A stretch of 64,000 nt of DNA from Bacteroidota bacterium (GTDB lineage: Bacteria > Bacteroidota > Bacteroidia > Chitinophagales > Saprospiraceae). A program made the translations under genes and the position numbers. This document shows positions 52,578 through 61,949 of the stretch, piece after piece. The stretch is taken from assembly GCA_029557915.1 (NCBI GenBank), contig JAKQHS010000109.1:1-64000 (forward strand), given 5' to 3'. The notes under the pieces are model-generated. The model saw only the letters and a list, made by a program, of their open reading frames with translations. It did no database searches and was not told the origin of the DNA. Each line of letters starts with the position of its first letter. Position 1 is the first letter of the stretch.

Positions 52578-55500
52578 ATGCATAGTGGGGTGTGATGTTG
52601 CTCTCTGGCCTTAAGGTGCGCTTTCAACAGGTTCTTGATCTCCGGTCGGCAGCTGCCACAGCCGGTACCGGCGCCGGTCAACTGGCAAAGCTGGACCAGA
52701 TCGGTGCATCCCGCATTCATCTTCTCTTCCAGGTTGCCCTCTCCTACCTGGTTGCAGCTGCAGACCAGTCTGCCGGAAACCGGCTCCTGCTTTTTGCCGC
52801 TTCGCAATAAATCCATTCTCTTTTCGCTTAATTCCATCCGCCCTGCAATCAGATCCCGGAATTCAAGGAATTCTGATTTATCCCCAATCAGGATAGCCCC
52901 CACCAAACGGTCATCGCGGACAATACATTTTTTATAATACCGTTTTGCCAGGTCCATAAAAACGATCTCCTCACATCCTTCCGAACCGGGAGGAATCAGG
53001 GCATCCCCCAGGGAACAAAGGTCAAGCCCCTGGATTTTCAGGATATTCATGAACAGGGAACCCCTGTAAATGCTTCCGGTATCTCCTGAAACCCAGCCGG
53101 CGAGGATTTGCGCCTGGTGTTCCGCTGCCGCTGTGGAGCCATAACTGATGCCGCGGAATTCTGCTACCTCCCCGATGGCATAAATATTTTCATCGCTGGT
53201 CCTCAGGTATTCATCCACCACCAGTCCCCGCTGGCATTCCAGGCCGCAGTCTCTCGCCAGCTGATCATTGGGCAGGGTCCCAATGGCTAAAATGACGGAC
53301 TTGCATTCCAGGGTCAATCCGCTTTTCAGCCTGACCCCAGTAACCCGTTTTTCACCCAGGTATCTTTCGATTTCATCGTTATAATAGATGTCAATACCCC
53401 TTTCGGTCAAAGCCTCATGGAGCACCTGGCTGCCGAGAGGGTCCAATTGCCGGTCCATCAGTCTGGATACCCGTTGAATGATAACCGTTCTGGCTCCTTT
53501 TTCTTTCAGGCTGGCGGCAAGTTCAATCCCCAGCAGCCCCCCGCCTAAAATGACAACGGTTTCTTCCGCCACATCCACAAAGGATTTAAAGGCATCGGCG
53601 TCCCGGCGGGACCGCATGGTAAAAATACCCTCCATGGGCGGCAAATTCCGGATGGTGGCCGCCCTGCTGCCGGTGGCTATGACCAGCAGGTCATAATCGT
53701 GTTTTTGACCCTGAGCGTCGGTAACCGATTTATTAAATTTATCGATGGCGGTGATGGCCAGGCCGCGATGGAATACCGTGTGCGGTATATTTTCTTCTTC
53801 CCTGTCCATCTTGACCAGGCTGCTCCAGGGTAAGGCACCCGTTATATAACCGGGGAGCAGCACCCGGTCATAAAAGGGATGGTTTTCATCCCCGAATATT
53901 TCAATCCGGTCTTGTCGGTTGAGGGCCCGGTATGATTTCAGGAATCCAAAGGCCGCGGCCCCGGCTCCGATCAGGATGATTTTCTGGACCGGTTTATTCC
54001 AAACACGGACATTCACTGCGGCGTATTTAAAGTCCGGTTCTTTGCTGACCGGGTCGAGCAATTTTGCGGTGAGGTTGTTTGCCCGGAGCAGGTCCTGGTT
54101 CCCGGCTTTACCCCAGTGCATCGGCATAAATACAACCCCTTGCCTCAGCTCAGGGCTGAGTTTTGCTTTAACCCTGGCCTGTCCCCGGTGATTGATTACT
54201 TCGACCAGCTTCCCTTCTTCAATACCCCGGGCCAGCGCGTCCAAAGGGTGAATTTCCACGAATGCTTCCCGGAAATGCTGATTGAGTTTGTTGACTTTTG
54301 AAGTTTTGCTCCGTGTATGCCATTGGTCCCGGATGCGACCGGTGGTCAATATGAGTGGGAAATCCCGGGAGAGCGGTTCAGAATGGTTTTCTTCATCACA
54401 GGCGTGAATATGCGCCTTGCCGTCAGCCGTATAAAAGACCTGATCCTGAAACAACCGTTCCGTTCCGGGAAAACCAGCATTGTCCTCCAGCAATTTTTTC
54501 GGATAGGGCCACTGGACCGTTCTCTGTTTTTTAAGGATGTTATAATCCAATCCACTGATGTCGATACGGGTACCCGCTGTAAGCTCCGCATGTTCTTCAA
54601 AAATCTGAGAAGACGAGCTGAAATCAAATCCATGAAATCCCATTTTCCGGGCCAGCCGGCAGATGATTTCAGCATCGGGAAGGGCTTCTCCCGGCGGATC
54701 CAGTACTTTTTCCAGAAGGCCGATATGACGTCCTGCATTGGTCATGGTGCCTTCTTTTTCTGCCCAGGCTGCAGCAGGAAGGATGAGGTCAGCATATTCA
54801 AGGGTTTCAGCTTTGTTGCTGATTTCCTGAACTACGACAAACCTGGCTTTTTTCAGAGCCGCTTCGGCCTTCCGGACATCCGGCAGACTGACCAGAGGGT
54901 TTGTAGCAATGATCCAGACTGCTTTAAGCGCACCCGTATCCAGCGCATCAAACATTTCGGTAGCGGTGAGGCCGGGTTTCGGAGCAATGGTTCCTGGCGG
55001 GATCTTCCAGAACCGTTCCACTTCATTTCGATGGTCTTCCCGGAGGAGATCCCGGTGAGCCGGTAATAAATTGCATAAGCCGCCCACTTCCCTTCCGCCC
55101 ATGGCATTGGGCTGGCCGGTCAGTGAAAAAGGACCGGTGCCGGGTTTGCCGATCTGACCGGTGATCAGGTGGAGATTGATCAGGGAAAGATTTTTATTTA
55201 CTCCTGAAACGCTTTGATTCAGACCCATGGTCCACATGGAGAGGAAGGCCCTGGCCCTCCCGATCCGGATGGCCGCCTGTCGTATATCCTCCGGGTTCAG
55301 CCCGCAGATCCGGGCTGCTTCTTCCAGGGATCTTTTGAATACGGATTCACGGTATTGTTCAAATCCTCTGGCATGGTTTTGAATAAAAGAGGTATCGATA
55401 TACCCCAGTTCAATGAGGGCGCGGCCCAGGGCATGATGGAGGGTAATGTCCGTCCCCGGTCGGATTTGCAGGTGCAGGTCTGCCAGGTCGCAGGACTGGG

Positions 55501-56137
55501 TTTTGCGCGGATCCGTAACGATGACGGTGAGGGCAGGATTTTTCTCCTTGGCCCTTTCCACCCTCCGCCATAGGATGGGGTGACACCAGGCTGGATTGGC
55601 CCCGGCTACGAAGATCACATCGCAAGCCTCCAGGTCATCGTACGAAACGGGCACACAATCTTCTCCCAGGCTCATTTTATAGGCCACCACGGCACTGCTC
55701 ATGCACAACCGGCTGTTGGTATCCAGGTTATTGCTGCCGATAAAACCCTTCATCAGTTTGTTGATCACATAATATTCTTCGGTAAGGCATTGACCACTGG
55801 CATAAAAAGCTACCGCATCCGGTCCGAATTTGCCGGTCAGGGATTTAAAAACCGCAGCGGCCCGCGACAAGGCCAGGTCCCAGGACACCCTTTGACGGGG
55901 AAGGTTCCGGTGGTACCTCATTTCAGGAAAAAGCAGGCGGTCAGATTTATCATTGGCAGTATAGTGGAGGTTCTTCCCCTTGCTGCACAACATTCCCCGG
56001 TTGACGGGATGCCCGGGGTCTCCCTCCAGTTGTATCCGGTTTTCCCCTTCTTTCCGGATGACCAGGCCGCATCCGACCCCGCAATAGCAGCAGGTTGATT
56101 GATATTTCTGAGGTCCGGTGTGGGGTGCCCTGGTCAT
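52574..56137 (-). CDS. Assimilatory nitrate reductase fused to NirB-like FAD domain and BFD domain
   Basis: 1187 residues, three parts. Residues 1-710 are a molybdopterin oxidoreductase of the NasA/NarB type: a [4Fe-4S] cluster at Cys 16, 19, 23 and 51 and the Mo ligand Cys about 145 (NSRLCMSSAV); QPNAMGGREVGG and LTTGRIRDQWHTRSKT bind the cofactor. Residues about 718-1100 are an FAD/NAD(P)H pyridine nucleotide oxidoreductase like the start of NirB (IILIGAGAAAFG, VVILGGGLLGIELAASLKE, NIYAIGEVAEF). Residues 1123-1187 are a BFD [2Fe-2S] domain (VCSCNQVGEG, GTGCGSC). The single chain can take electrons from NAD(P)H and reduce nitrate to nitrite in the cytoplasm, replacing a separate NasB-like subunit. 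It starts 2 bases after the transporter stop. Confidence 0.93.
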   Translation of the reverse strand: MTRAPHTGPQKYQSTCCYCGVGCGLVIRKEGENRIQLEGDPGHPVNRGMLCSKGKNLHYTANDKSDRLLFPEMRYHRNLPRQRVSWDLALSRAAAVFKSLTGKFGPDAVAFYASGQCLTEEYYVINKLMKGFIGSNNLDTNSRLCMSSAVVAYKMSLGEDCVPVSYDDLEACDVIFVAGANPAWCHPILWRRVERAKEKNPALTVIVTDPRKTQSCDLADLHLQIRPGTDITLHHALGRALIELGYIDTSFIQNHARGFEQYRESVFKRSLEEAARICGLNPEDIRQAAIRIGRARAFLSMWTMGLNQSVSGVNKNLSLINLHLITGQIGKPGTGPFSLTGQPNAMGGREVGGLCNLLPAHRDLLREDHRNEVERFWKIPPGTIAPKPGLTATEMFDALDTGALKAVWIIATNPLVSLPDVRKAEAALKKARFVVVQEISNKAETLEYADLILPAAAWAEKEGTMTNAGRHIGLLEKVLDPPGEALPDAEIICRLARKMGFHGFDFSSSSQIFEEHAELTAGTRIDISGLDYNILKKQRTVQWPYPKKLLEDNAGFPGTERLFQDQVFYTADGKAHIHACDEENHSEPLSRDFPLILTTGRIRDQWHTRSKTSKVNKLNQHFREAFVEIHPLDALARGIEEGKLVEVINHRGQARVKAKLSPELRQGVVFMPMHWGKAGNQDLLRANNLTAKLLDPVSKEPDFKYAAVNVRVWNKPVQKIILIGAGAAAFGFLKSYRALNRQDRIEIFGDENHPFYDRVLLPGYITGALPWSSLVKMDREEENIPHTVFHRGLAITAIDKFNKSVTDAQGQKHDYDLLVIATGSRAATIRNLPPMEGIFTMRSRRDADAFKSFVDVAEETVVILGGGLLGIELAASLKEKGARTVIIQRVSRLMDRQLDPLGSQVLHEALTERGIDIYYNDEIERYLGEKRVTGVRLKSGLTLECKSVILAIGTLPNDQLARDCGLECQRGLVVDEYLRTSDENIYAIGEVAEFRGISYGSTAAAEHQAQILAGWVSGDTGSIYRGSLFMNILKIQGLDLCSLGDALIPPGSEGCEEIVFMDLAKRYYKKCIVRDDRLVGAILIGDKSEFLEFRDLIAGRMELSEKRMDLLRSGKKQEPVSGRLVCSCNQVGEGNLEEKMNAGCTDLVQLCQLTGAGTGCGSCRPEIKNLLKAHLKAREQHHTPLCI

Positions 56138-56139
56138 AA

Positions 56140-57435
56140 TTACAATACATTTGGGCTGAGTTCCATACTCAGGCGGGGCTCAGTAAGCGGCCTGGCAAAA
56201 CGGGTCAGGAAGACCAGGAAGGCCACGGCCATCACCGTCATACCTATATAATTGAAAGCGTCCAGGTAGGTCAGGCTTCTACTTTTAAATAAAAAGCCGA
56301 ATACCATGCCCCCCAGATTACCTCCCGCACCGACGATACCACTGACCATACCCACCTGGGCGGGCTTGACGAAGGGGGTAATGGCATAGGTCACTCCATT
56401 GGCCATTTTCAGGAAGAGGGCAAATCCGATCATAGATAAAATGGCCAGGCTGAATGAAACGGCATGGGCAAAAAAGATCAGGCCCAGGCCTTCGAACATC
56501 AGAACGCCCGACAATAGCAATCCCTTCCCTCTTAACCCGTAAAGCCGCCCGGCTTTGTCGGCAAAAATCCCTCCCAGCGCCCGGGCAAATAGGTTCATGA
56601 AGCCAAACATGCCGGCCCAAAAACCGGCTGATTGCTGGCTCAAATCGTATTCCTGGACAAAATGGAGGGCGGCTACATTATCAAAGGTGATTTCCATGCC
56701 AAAGCAGACCGCATATGCAAGGGTAAGCGCCCACACCCGCCAATCCTTCAGCACCGAATAATCGGTTTTGATTTTACCGGGTTTCCTTCTTTCAAGATCT
56801 TCATAGTTCCCCGCAGGGGAGTCCTGCGTATAATGGTAATAGAAAAAAGCCATGACCAGCATGAGGAGACCCGGGAAGATCATGGCATACCTCCATGCTT
56901 CCTTGTCCGTAAAGCCGAATCCGACCAGGAGCGCGAAGATGAGGGGCATCACCATATTGGTAATGCCCCCGCCCAGATTGCCCCAGCCGCCGGCTACCGC
57001 ATTGGCGGTCCCCTTGATCCGGTCATCAAACATCATCGAAGTATGGTACTGGGTGATTACAAAGGAGGCTCCGATGATGCTGATCGCCAGGCGGAAAAGA
57101 AGAAAAGAACTGTAGTCCCGGGCTAAGCCGACTGCCATGACCGGTAAAGCGCCCAGCAGCAGGAGTGCGGTATAGGTTTTTCGCGGCCCCCAGGTATCGC
57201 AAAGCCGGCCGATCAGCAAGCGGGCCACGATGGTACCGGATACCGAAGCGATCACAATATTGCCAATCTGCGATTTATCCAGGTTCAGGTCCGCCTTGAT
57301 GGCCGGCATCAGCGGAGCCAGTCCGAACCAACCGAAAAAACAAACAAAGAAAGTCAGCCAGGTAATGTGAAAGGTGCGCATCTGCACCCCTTTGAAGGAA
57401 AGCAGGTTGAGTACGGATAAGGATTTTTGAGACAT
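56140..57435 (-). CDS. NarK-family nitrate/nitrite transporter (MFS)
   Basis: 431 residues from the ATG at 57435 (MSQKSLSVLNLL); the upstream extension to 57549 runs into the porin gene and is not family-like. Twelve membrane segments. The nitrate signature motifs of the NNP group are present: GTANAVAGGWGNLGGGIT in segment 5 and GMVSGIVGAGGNLGGMVFG in segment 11, with ARLLIGRLCDTWGPRK as the MFS loop. It moves nitrate (or exchanges nitrate/nitrite) across the inner membrane. It starts 10 bases after the porin stop and lies 2 bases before the nitrate reductase. Confidence 0.93.
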   Translation of the reverse strand: MSQKSLSVLNLLSFKGVQMRTFHITWLTFFVCFFGWFGLAPLMPAIKADLNLDKSQIGNIVIASVSGTIVARLLIGRLCDTWGPRKTYTALLLLGALPVMAVGLARDYSSFLLFRLAISIIGASFVITQYHTSMMFDDRIKGTANAVAGGWGNLGGGITNMVMPLIFALLVGFGFTDKEAWRYAMIFPGLLMLVMAFFYYHYTQDSPAGNYEDLERRKPGKIKTDYSVLKDWRVWALTLAYAVCFGMEITFDNVAALHFVQEYDLSQQSAGFWAGMFGFMNLFARALGGIFADKAGRLYGLRGKGLLLSGVLMFEGLGLIFFAHAVSFSLAILSMIGFALFLKMANGVTYAITPFVKPAQVGMVSGIVGAGGNLGGMVFGFLFKSRSLTYLDAFNYIGMTVMAVAFLVFLTRFARPLTEPRLSMELSPNVL

Positions 57436-57445
57436 GGTTTTTTTA

Positions 57446-59014
57446 TTATGGGGTGGATTTTTGCAGGAAAAACCCGGGACGGATATTAAATTGCACATAA
57501 GCCCAGGCAGGTGCAGACTGGTACGTACCCGGAGGTAACCCTTTGGCATATTGCAGGGAAGGACTGGCTCGGTAATAACAGAACCCGGATTCGATCTGGG
57601 TATAGGGATTGAGGCTAAAGGTGGTGATCCAGTCGAGTTCCAGGCCGAGATATTTTTTCATGGTATTGCCGCGGTCGTCGGGGAAGTGATGGGCTGTATG
57701 GAACCGGTGCAGGTCAAGCCCGGTGGACAGGTTCTCTTTTTTTGAAACCAGTTTAATTTTCAGGTATCCATCCTGCAGTCCAGCAAGCGGAGACCCGGTG
57801 GCTACATAAAAAAAATCCATATAGCCCCAATGCCGGTGAGGCGTGCCGTACAAAGGATCGAAGCGGTGGCTGTGGCCCGGGCGGGTGTGGTCATCATCAC
57901 CGGATAAGGCATCATAACCGGCTTGGATATGGAGAGGGCCCCATTGGAGGGAGGTCGAAAAAGAACAGTGCCAGGCTTTCAGGCGGAGGTCGTCCCGGTC
58001 CCGGCCGGTCTGATGATAAATTGCTGCCTGGAGCCCCACCCAGCCGAGACCCGAAATCCGGCCAAGGTGCTGGCTGATCGTGAAACCGATGGTCGTTCTG
58101 GAGAGTGTGCGGTAATCAAAATCATCCTGGTCTCCGCTTTTTATAAATCTCCTGCCGTAGAGATAGGCTCCATCCAGGATTATGGAATCCAGCTTGTAAC
58201 GCGTAAACCGATCTCTAAAAAAAAGGAAAGACCAGGTGGAGAGCTTGCTTTTGCGGGAAAAGTATAAACTCGAAAATGATTTATAATGTTGTGAAGGGGC
58301 GTTGGTACCGGACGGATGAATATAGACAGGGAGTCCCGATGGAGTGCTTAATGCGTTGACCTGACCGCCCAAAGTCAGGGGGACAAGGCCTGCAGGCACC
58401 GATACCGGCGTGCCCGCTGCATTTTTTATTGTAGCGGGCACAGAGCCCGGGACATAGGAGGTTGCCCTAAAACCTTCTGCATTCTGGTTGAAAGCCTGGC
58501 CGATCTCAATCTGCCATTTTTTAATCCCTAATTTGAGAAGGGCCATGTCATGGCGCCGTCCTTGCTGAAGCCAGTCCAGGTTACCGATGAGTTTTTGGTC
58601 ATCGTAACTGAGTTCTTGCCTGCCGAGTTTGAGTTTCACATATCCAATCAATGGGGGTCCGTCCAAAGAATCCATCGTCTTCGTCAGGAGGATCTCCGCC
58701 CAGCCTTCGTGAAGCATCAGCCTCGAACCATCGGCCGGGGCAATGGTGGACCCGTCCTGGCCCCAGACCCGGATATCCTGAACGCTGGCTCCAATGCCAA
58801 TCCCTGAATTTTGGTAATTCATCTGGAGGCGGGTACGCTGGGAAGTAAAACCAGCCGGCCTAGAGCCGGAGGGCAGGAGATTACCGTAACCATGTCTGAT
58901 TTCTGAGCGGGTACGAAGTTGTCCCGCTATGGAAAACTGAGCTGGTACAGACAAAGGCCCGAAAAGCAAGACGGCCGCGCATGCAAAGGAAGCTATTGCT
59001 TTTTTGCAATACAT
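57446..59014 (-). CDS. Alginate-export-type outer membrane channel protein
   Basis: 522 residues from the ATG at 59014; a TTG nine codons upstream is less likely. Signal peptide about 1-26 (ending VPAQF). Residues 30-515 match the alginate_exp family of 18-strand beta-barrel channels: QLRTRSEIRHGYGNLLPSG, TSQRTRLQMNYQ, VKLKLGRQELSYDDQKLIGN, and RFDPLYGTPHRHWGYMDFFY. The name comes from AlgE, but family members in nitrate clusters of Bacteroidota likely admit small anions. Inferred role: outer-membrane entry of nitrate. It lies between nirD and the NarK gene; a hairpin precedes it. Confidence 0.85.
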   Translation of the reverse strand: MYCKKAIASFACAAVLLFGPLSVPAQFSIAGQLRTRSEIRHGYGNLLPSGSRPAGFTSQRTRLQMNYQNSGIGIGASVQDIRVWGQDGSTIAPADGSRLMLHEGWAEILLTKTMDSLDGPPLIGYVKLKLGRQELSYDDQKLIGNLDWLQQGRRHDMALLKLGIKKWQIEIGQAFNQNAEGFRATSYVPGSVPATIKNAAGTPVSVPAGLVPLTLGGQVNALSTPSGLPVYIHPSGTNAPSQHYKSFSSLYFSRKSKLSTWSFLFFRDRFTRYKLDSIILDGAYLYGRRFIKSGDQDDFDYRTLSRTTIGFTISQHLGRISGLGWVGLQAAIYHQTGRDRDDLRLKAWHCSFSTSLQWGPLHIQAGYDALSGDDDHTRPGHSHRFDPLYGTPHRHWGYMDFFYVATGSPLAGLQDGYLKIKLVSKKENLSTGLDLHRFHTAHHFPDDRGNTMKKYLGLELDWITTFSLNPYTQIESGFCYYRASPSLQYAKGLPPGTYQSAPAWAYVQFNIRPGFFLQKSTP

Positions 59015-59054
59015 TTGAACATGGATTAAGTTGTTCGTCAATTTAATTTCACCA

Positions 59055-59103
59055 GGACCCCGTCTCGACTCCTACATCAGCCGGGGTCTTTTTATTTTAT
59101 TTT
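59055..59103 (+). terminator. Hairpin with T-rich tract in the nirD-porin gap
   Basis: A 7-bp stem (gaccccg 59056-59062 with cggggtc 59082-59088) and a 19-base loop, followed on the plus strand by a T-rich run at 59089-59103. In that sense it looks like a terminator for rightward (antisense) transcription, although no rightward gene ends here. For leftward operon mRNA it is a hairpin in the leader of the porin gene and could affect mRNA stability or attenuation. Confidence 0.45.
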
Positions 59104-59466
59104 GATATACACTTTGTTTTCATCCAGCCTGACCGGATAGACCTCCAGGCTTTGTTCATTTCCATTCAGGTTTATCCCCGATTTGAGAGAGAAGGTATTT
59201 TTATGGAAAGGACAGGCCACTTTGGGTTCATCGCCTGCACTGCCGATCAAGCCCCGGCTCAGGGCCATCTGCTTGCGGTGCGGACATTCATTCTGCGTGG
59301 CATACCATTCATTTCTGCGGGCGAAATAAAACAGGGCTATTTGGCAGTCCCCGTATTTTATACAAACGCCTCCGTCTTCCGGGACCTCTTCCTTGTAACA
59401 GGCAAAAAACCAGTGTTCGTCCGTCCGCCCGCTATCTCCGGGCTCTGCAGATTCTCCTATTTCCAT
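59092..59466 (-). CDS. nirD: Nitrite reductase small subunit (Rieske type)
   Basis: 124 residues. A Rieske [2Fe-2S] site: Cys 61 and His 63 in NECPHRK, Cys 85 and His 88 in ACPFHKNTF; NirD often lacks these ligands, but this one keeps them. WFFACYKEEVPEDGG and VYPVRLDENKVYIKI match the NirD family. It partners NirB in the cytoplasmic NAD(P)H-dependent reduction of nitrite to ammonium. Its ATG lies 10 bases inside the 3' end of nirB, so translation is coupled. Confidence 0.93.
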   Translation of the reverse strand: MEIGESAEPGDSGRTDEHWFFACYKEEVPEDGGVCIKYGDCQIALFYFARRNEWYATQNECPHRKQMALSRGLIGSAGDEPKVACPFHKNTFSLKSGINLNGNEQSLEVYPVRLDENKVYIKIK

Positions 59467-61949
59467 TCCCTGGCTTTTTTTTGTTCCCGCATAGGTTCAA
59501 AGTCCAGGGTGGGATCCTTTTCACCCGGTGCATTGACAAAATGAGTAAAACGTTTTCTTATTTCAGGGGTCTCGATGGCCACTTTCCACTCACACTGGTA
59601 GGAGGCCACATGCTGGTCCATTTCCTGTTCCCATTGAGCCGCCAGGCCCAGGCTGTCCCGGATCACGACATTCCGGAGGTAATCGATGCCTCCCTCCATT
59701 TTATTGAGCCAGGTGGCCGTGCGGGTCAACGGATCAGCGGTTTGAATATAAAACATCAGAAACCGGTCGATATACCGGATACAGGTCTGCTCATCCAGGT
59801 CCGTAGCCAAAAGGAGGGCATGTTGGGGTTTGCTCCCCCCATTCCCGCATACGTAAAGGTTCCAGCCCTTTTCCGTTGCAATGAGGCCAAAGTCCTTGCT
59901 CTGGGCTTCCGCGCACTCCCGGATGCACCCACTTACTGCCGATTTTATTTTGTGGGGAGCCCTCAGCCCGCGGTAACGTTCTTCGATCCGGATGGCAAAA
60001 CTGACGCTGTCATGCAGGCCAAAACGACACCAGGTGCTGCCGACACAGCTTTTGACCGTCCGCAGGGCTTTCCCGTAGGCATGACCGCTTTCGAATCCGG
60101 CGGCGATCAGGTCTTCCCAGATCAGGGGCAAGTCGTGGAGATGGGCCCCAAACAGATCAATTCGTTGTCCACCGGTAATCTTGGTATATAAATTGTATTT
60201 TTTAGCGGTCAAACCAATGGCCACCAATTTATCGGGGGTGATTTCTCCTCCCGGAATGCGGGGTACTACCGAATAACTCCCTCCTTTCTGGATATTGGCC
60301 AGGAAGCGGTCATTGCTGTCCTGGGCCGTTCCGTTTCCGGACCGGAGGGGCATTTCATTCCAAAGGGAGGCAAGGATGGATGCGATCACCGGTTTGCAGA
60401 TTTCACATCCATCCTGGCTGCCAAAACGGGACAACACTTCGTTACAGGTCTTGATTTGGTACAATTTCACCAGGTCAAACAATTCCTGCCGGCTGTATTC
60501 AAAATGTTCACAGATCCGGTTGCGAATGTATTTCCCTTCGGCCTTAAGGGTTTCCGTCATCAGATCTTTAAGTATAGGCACACATCCTCCGCAACCGGTT
60601 CCGGCTTTGGTGCATCGTTTGATGGATTCCACATTTTCACATTTCTCAAATCTTACGGCATCGCAAATAGACTTTTTGGAGATGCTTTCACAACTGCAGA
60701 TCAGGGCTTCATCGGGCAGGCTGCCAAGACCTCCTGAAACAGCATTCCCCCGGTCGCCCAGGATGAGATCTTCGGGCTGAGCCGGCAGGATGACTTTATT
60801 CCTTACCGTCTGGACCAGAAGGTTGTATTGAGAGGCATCCCCGATGAGTATCCCGCCGAGCAGGTTTTTTCCGTCTTTGGAGATATTGATGCGTTTGTAG
60901 ACCCCCTCCGGTCCATGATGAATGGTAATGACATCCGCCTGAGAACCGTTGGCAAATGGGTCGCCAAAACTTGCCACATCCACCCCGATAAGTTTCAGCC
61001 GCGTACTCATATCGTATCCGGCAAAGGGCTTTGGCTGATCCAGGATGTGGCAACAGGCTGCTTCGGCCATATCATAACCCGGGGCCACCAACCCGTAAAT
61101 CATTCCTTTGTGCAAGGCGCATTCTCCGACCGCATAAATAAAAGGATCCGAGGTCTGCATGTTTTCGTCAACCACAATACCTCCCCGGGTCCCGGTTTCC
61201 AGTCCGGCCATTTGTGCCAATTCGTCCCTTGGCCGGATACCGGCCGAAATAACCAACAAGTCCGTATCCAGACCGGTCCCGTCACTGAACAATAATTGCC
61301 TGATCCCCGGATCTCCTTCCAAGGCGACCGTATTCTTGCCGAGCAGGATATTCAGTCCTAGGGTTTTGAGTTTTTCCATCAGGATTTGACTCCCCATTTC
61401 GTCAAGTTGTCGGGGCATAAGCCGGGAAGCATATTCAATCACAGATACCTCCCGGAGTCCCAGGTCAAGCAGGGCCTTGGCCGCCTCCAGGCCAAGCAGG
61501 CCGCCTCCGATGACCGCTCCTTTCTGGGATTTTGCAGCCCGGGATTCTATGAGGTCGAGGTCTTCCAGGTTGCGGTACAGGTATACGCCTTTTTTCTCAA
61601 TACCTTCTATGACGGGAACAAAGGGGGCAGAACCCGTAGCCAAAATCAGTAAATCATAAGGGACGCTTTTGCCTTTGAAGGAATCCACTGTTTTCGACTG
61701 ACGGTTTATCTGGCAAACCGGGTCCCCCAGATGCAGTTGAATGCCCTGTCCGGCATACCATTCGGCAGGAGCCAGGTAAAGGCTGGCTTCTTCCTTTCCG
61801 GAAAAATAATCGCTGAGGTGAACCCGATCATAGGCAGGCCTGGTCTCTTCGCCAAACACGGTGATCTGAAAACGGCCCGGGGCCCGGCCCGTCAGTTTTT
61901 CACAGCATTTGAAGCCAACCATACCGTTGCCAACGATCACAATTTTCAT
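59457..61949 (-). CDS. nirB: NAD(P)H nitrite reductase large subunit
   Basis: 830 residues with the standard NirB layout. N-terminal FAD/NAD(P) domains (IVIVGNGMVGFKCCEKL, AVIGGGLLGLEAAKAL, FIYAVGECALHKG), a BFD [2Fe-2S] domain (LICSCESISK, GTGCGGCVP), a second Cys-rich linker (GCEICKPVI), the ferredoxin-like half domain (VVPRIPGGEITPDKL), and the siroheme/[4Fe-4S] domain with SCVGSTWCRFG (C-x5-C) and SGCIRECAEAQ (C-x3-C). With NirD it reduces nitrite to ammonium using six electrons. It is the first gene of the leftward nitrate/nitrite series. A TAGATTTG -7 element lies just upstream. Confidence 0.96.
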   Translation of the reverse strand: MKIVIVGNGMVGFKCCEKLTGRAPGRFQITVFGEETRPAYDRVHLSDYFSGKEEASLYLAPAEWYAGQGIQLHLGDPVCQINRQSKTVDSFKGKSVPYDLLILATGSAPFVPVIEGIEKKGVYLYRNLEDLDLIESRAAKSQKGAVIGGGLLGLEAAKALLDLGLREVSVIEYASRLMPRQLDEMGSQILMEKLKTLGLNILLGKNTVALEGDPGIRQLLFSDGTGLDTDLLVISAGIRPRDELAQMAGLETGTRGGIVVDENMQTSDPFIYAVGECALHKGMIYGLVAPGYDMAEAACCHILDQPKPFAGYDMSTRLKLIGVDVASFGDPFANGSQADVITIHHGPEGVYKRINISKDGKNLLGGILIGDASQYNLLVQTVRNKVILPAQPEDLILGDRGNAVSGGLGSLPDEALICSCESISKKSICDAVRFEKCENVESIKRCTKAGTGCGGCVPILKDLMTETLKAEGKYIRNRICEHFEYSRQELFDLVKLYQIKTCNEVLSRFGSQDGCEICKPVIASILASLWNEMPLRSGNGTAQDSNDRFLANIQKGGSYSVVPRIPGGEITPDKLVAIGLTAKKYNLYTKITGGQRIDLFGAHLHDLPLIWEDLIAAGFESGHAYGKALRTVKSCVGSTWCRFGLHDSVSFAIRIEERYRGLRAPHKIKSAVSGCIRECAEAQSKDFGLIATEKGWNLYVCGNGGSKPQHALLLATDLDEQTCIRYIDRFLMFYIQTADPLTRTATWLNKMEGGIDYLRNVVIRDSLGLAAQWEQEMDQHVASYQCEWKVAIETPEIRKRFTHFVNAPGEKDPTLDFEPMREQKKAREWK

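Noticed and set aside
57436..57549. 38-codon upstream extension of the NarK transporter
   Set aside because: It overlaps the end of the porin gene and is not family-like; the ATG at 57435 gives a normal start.
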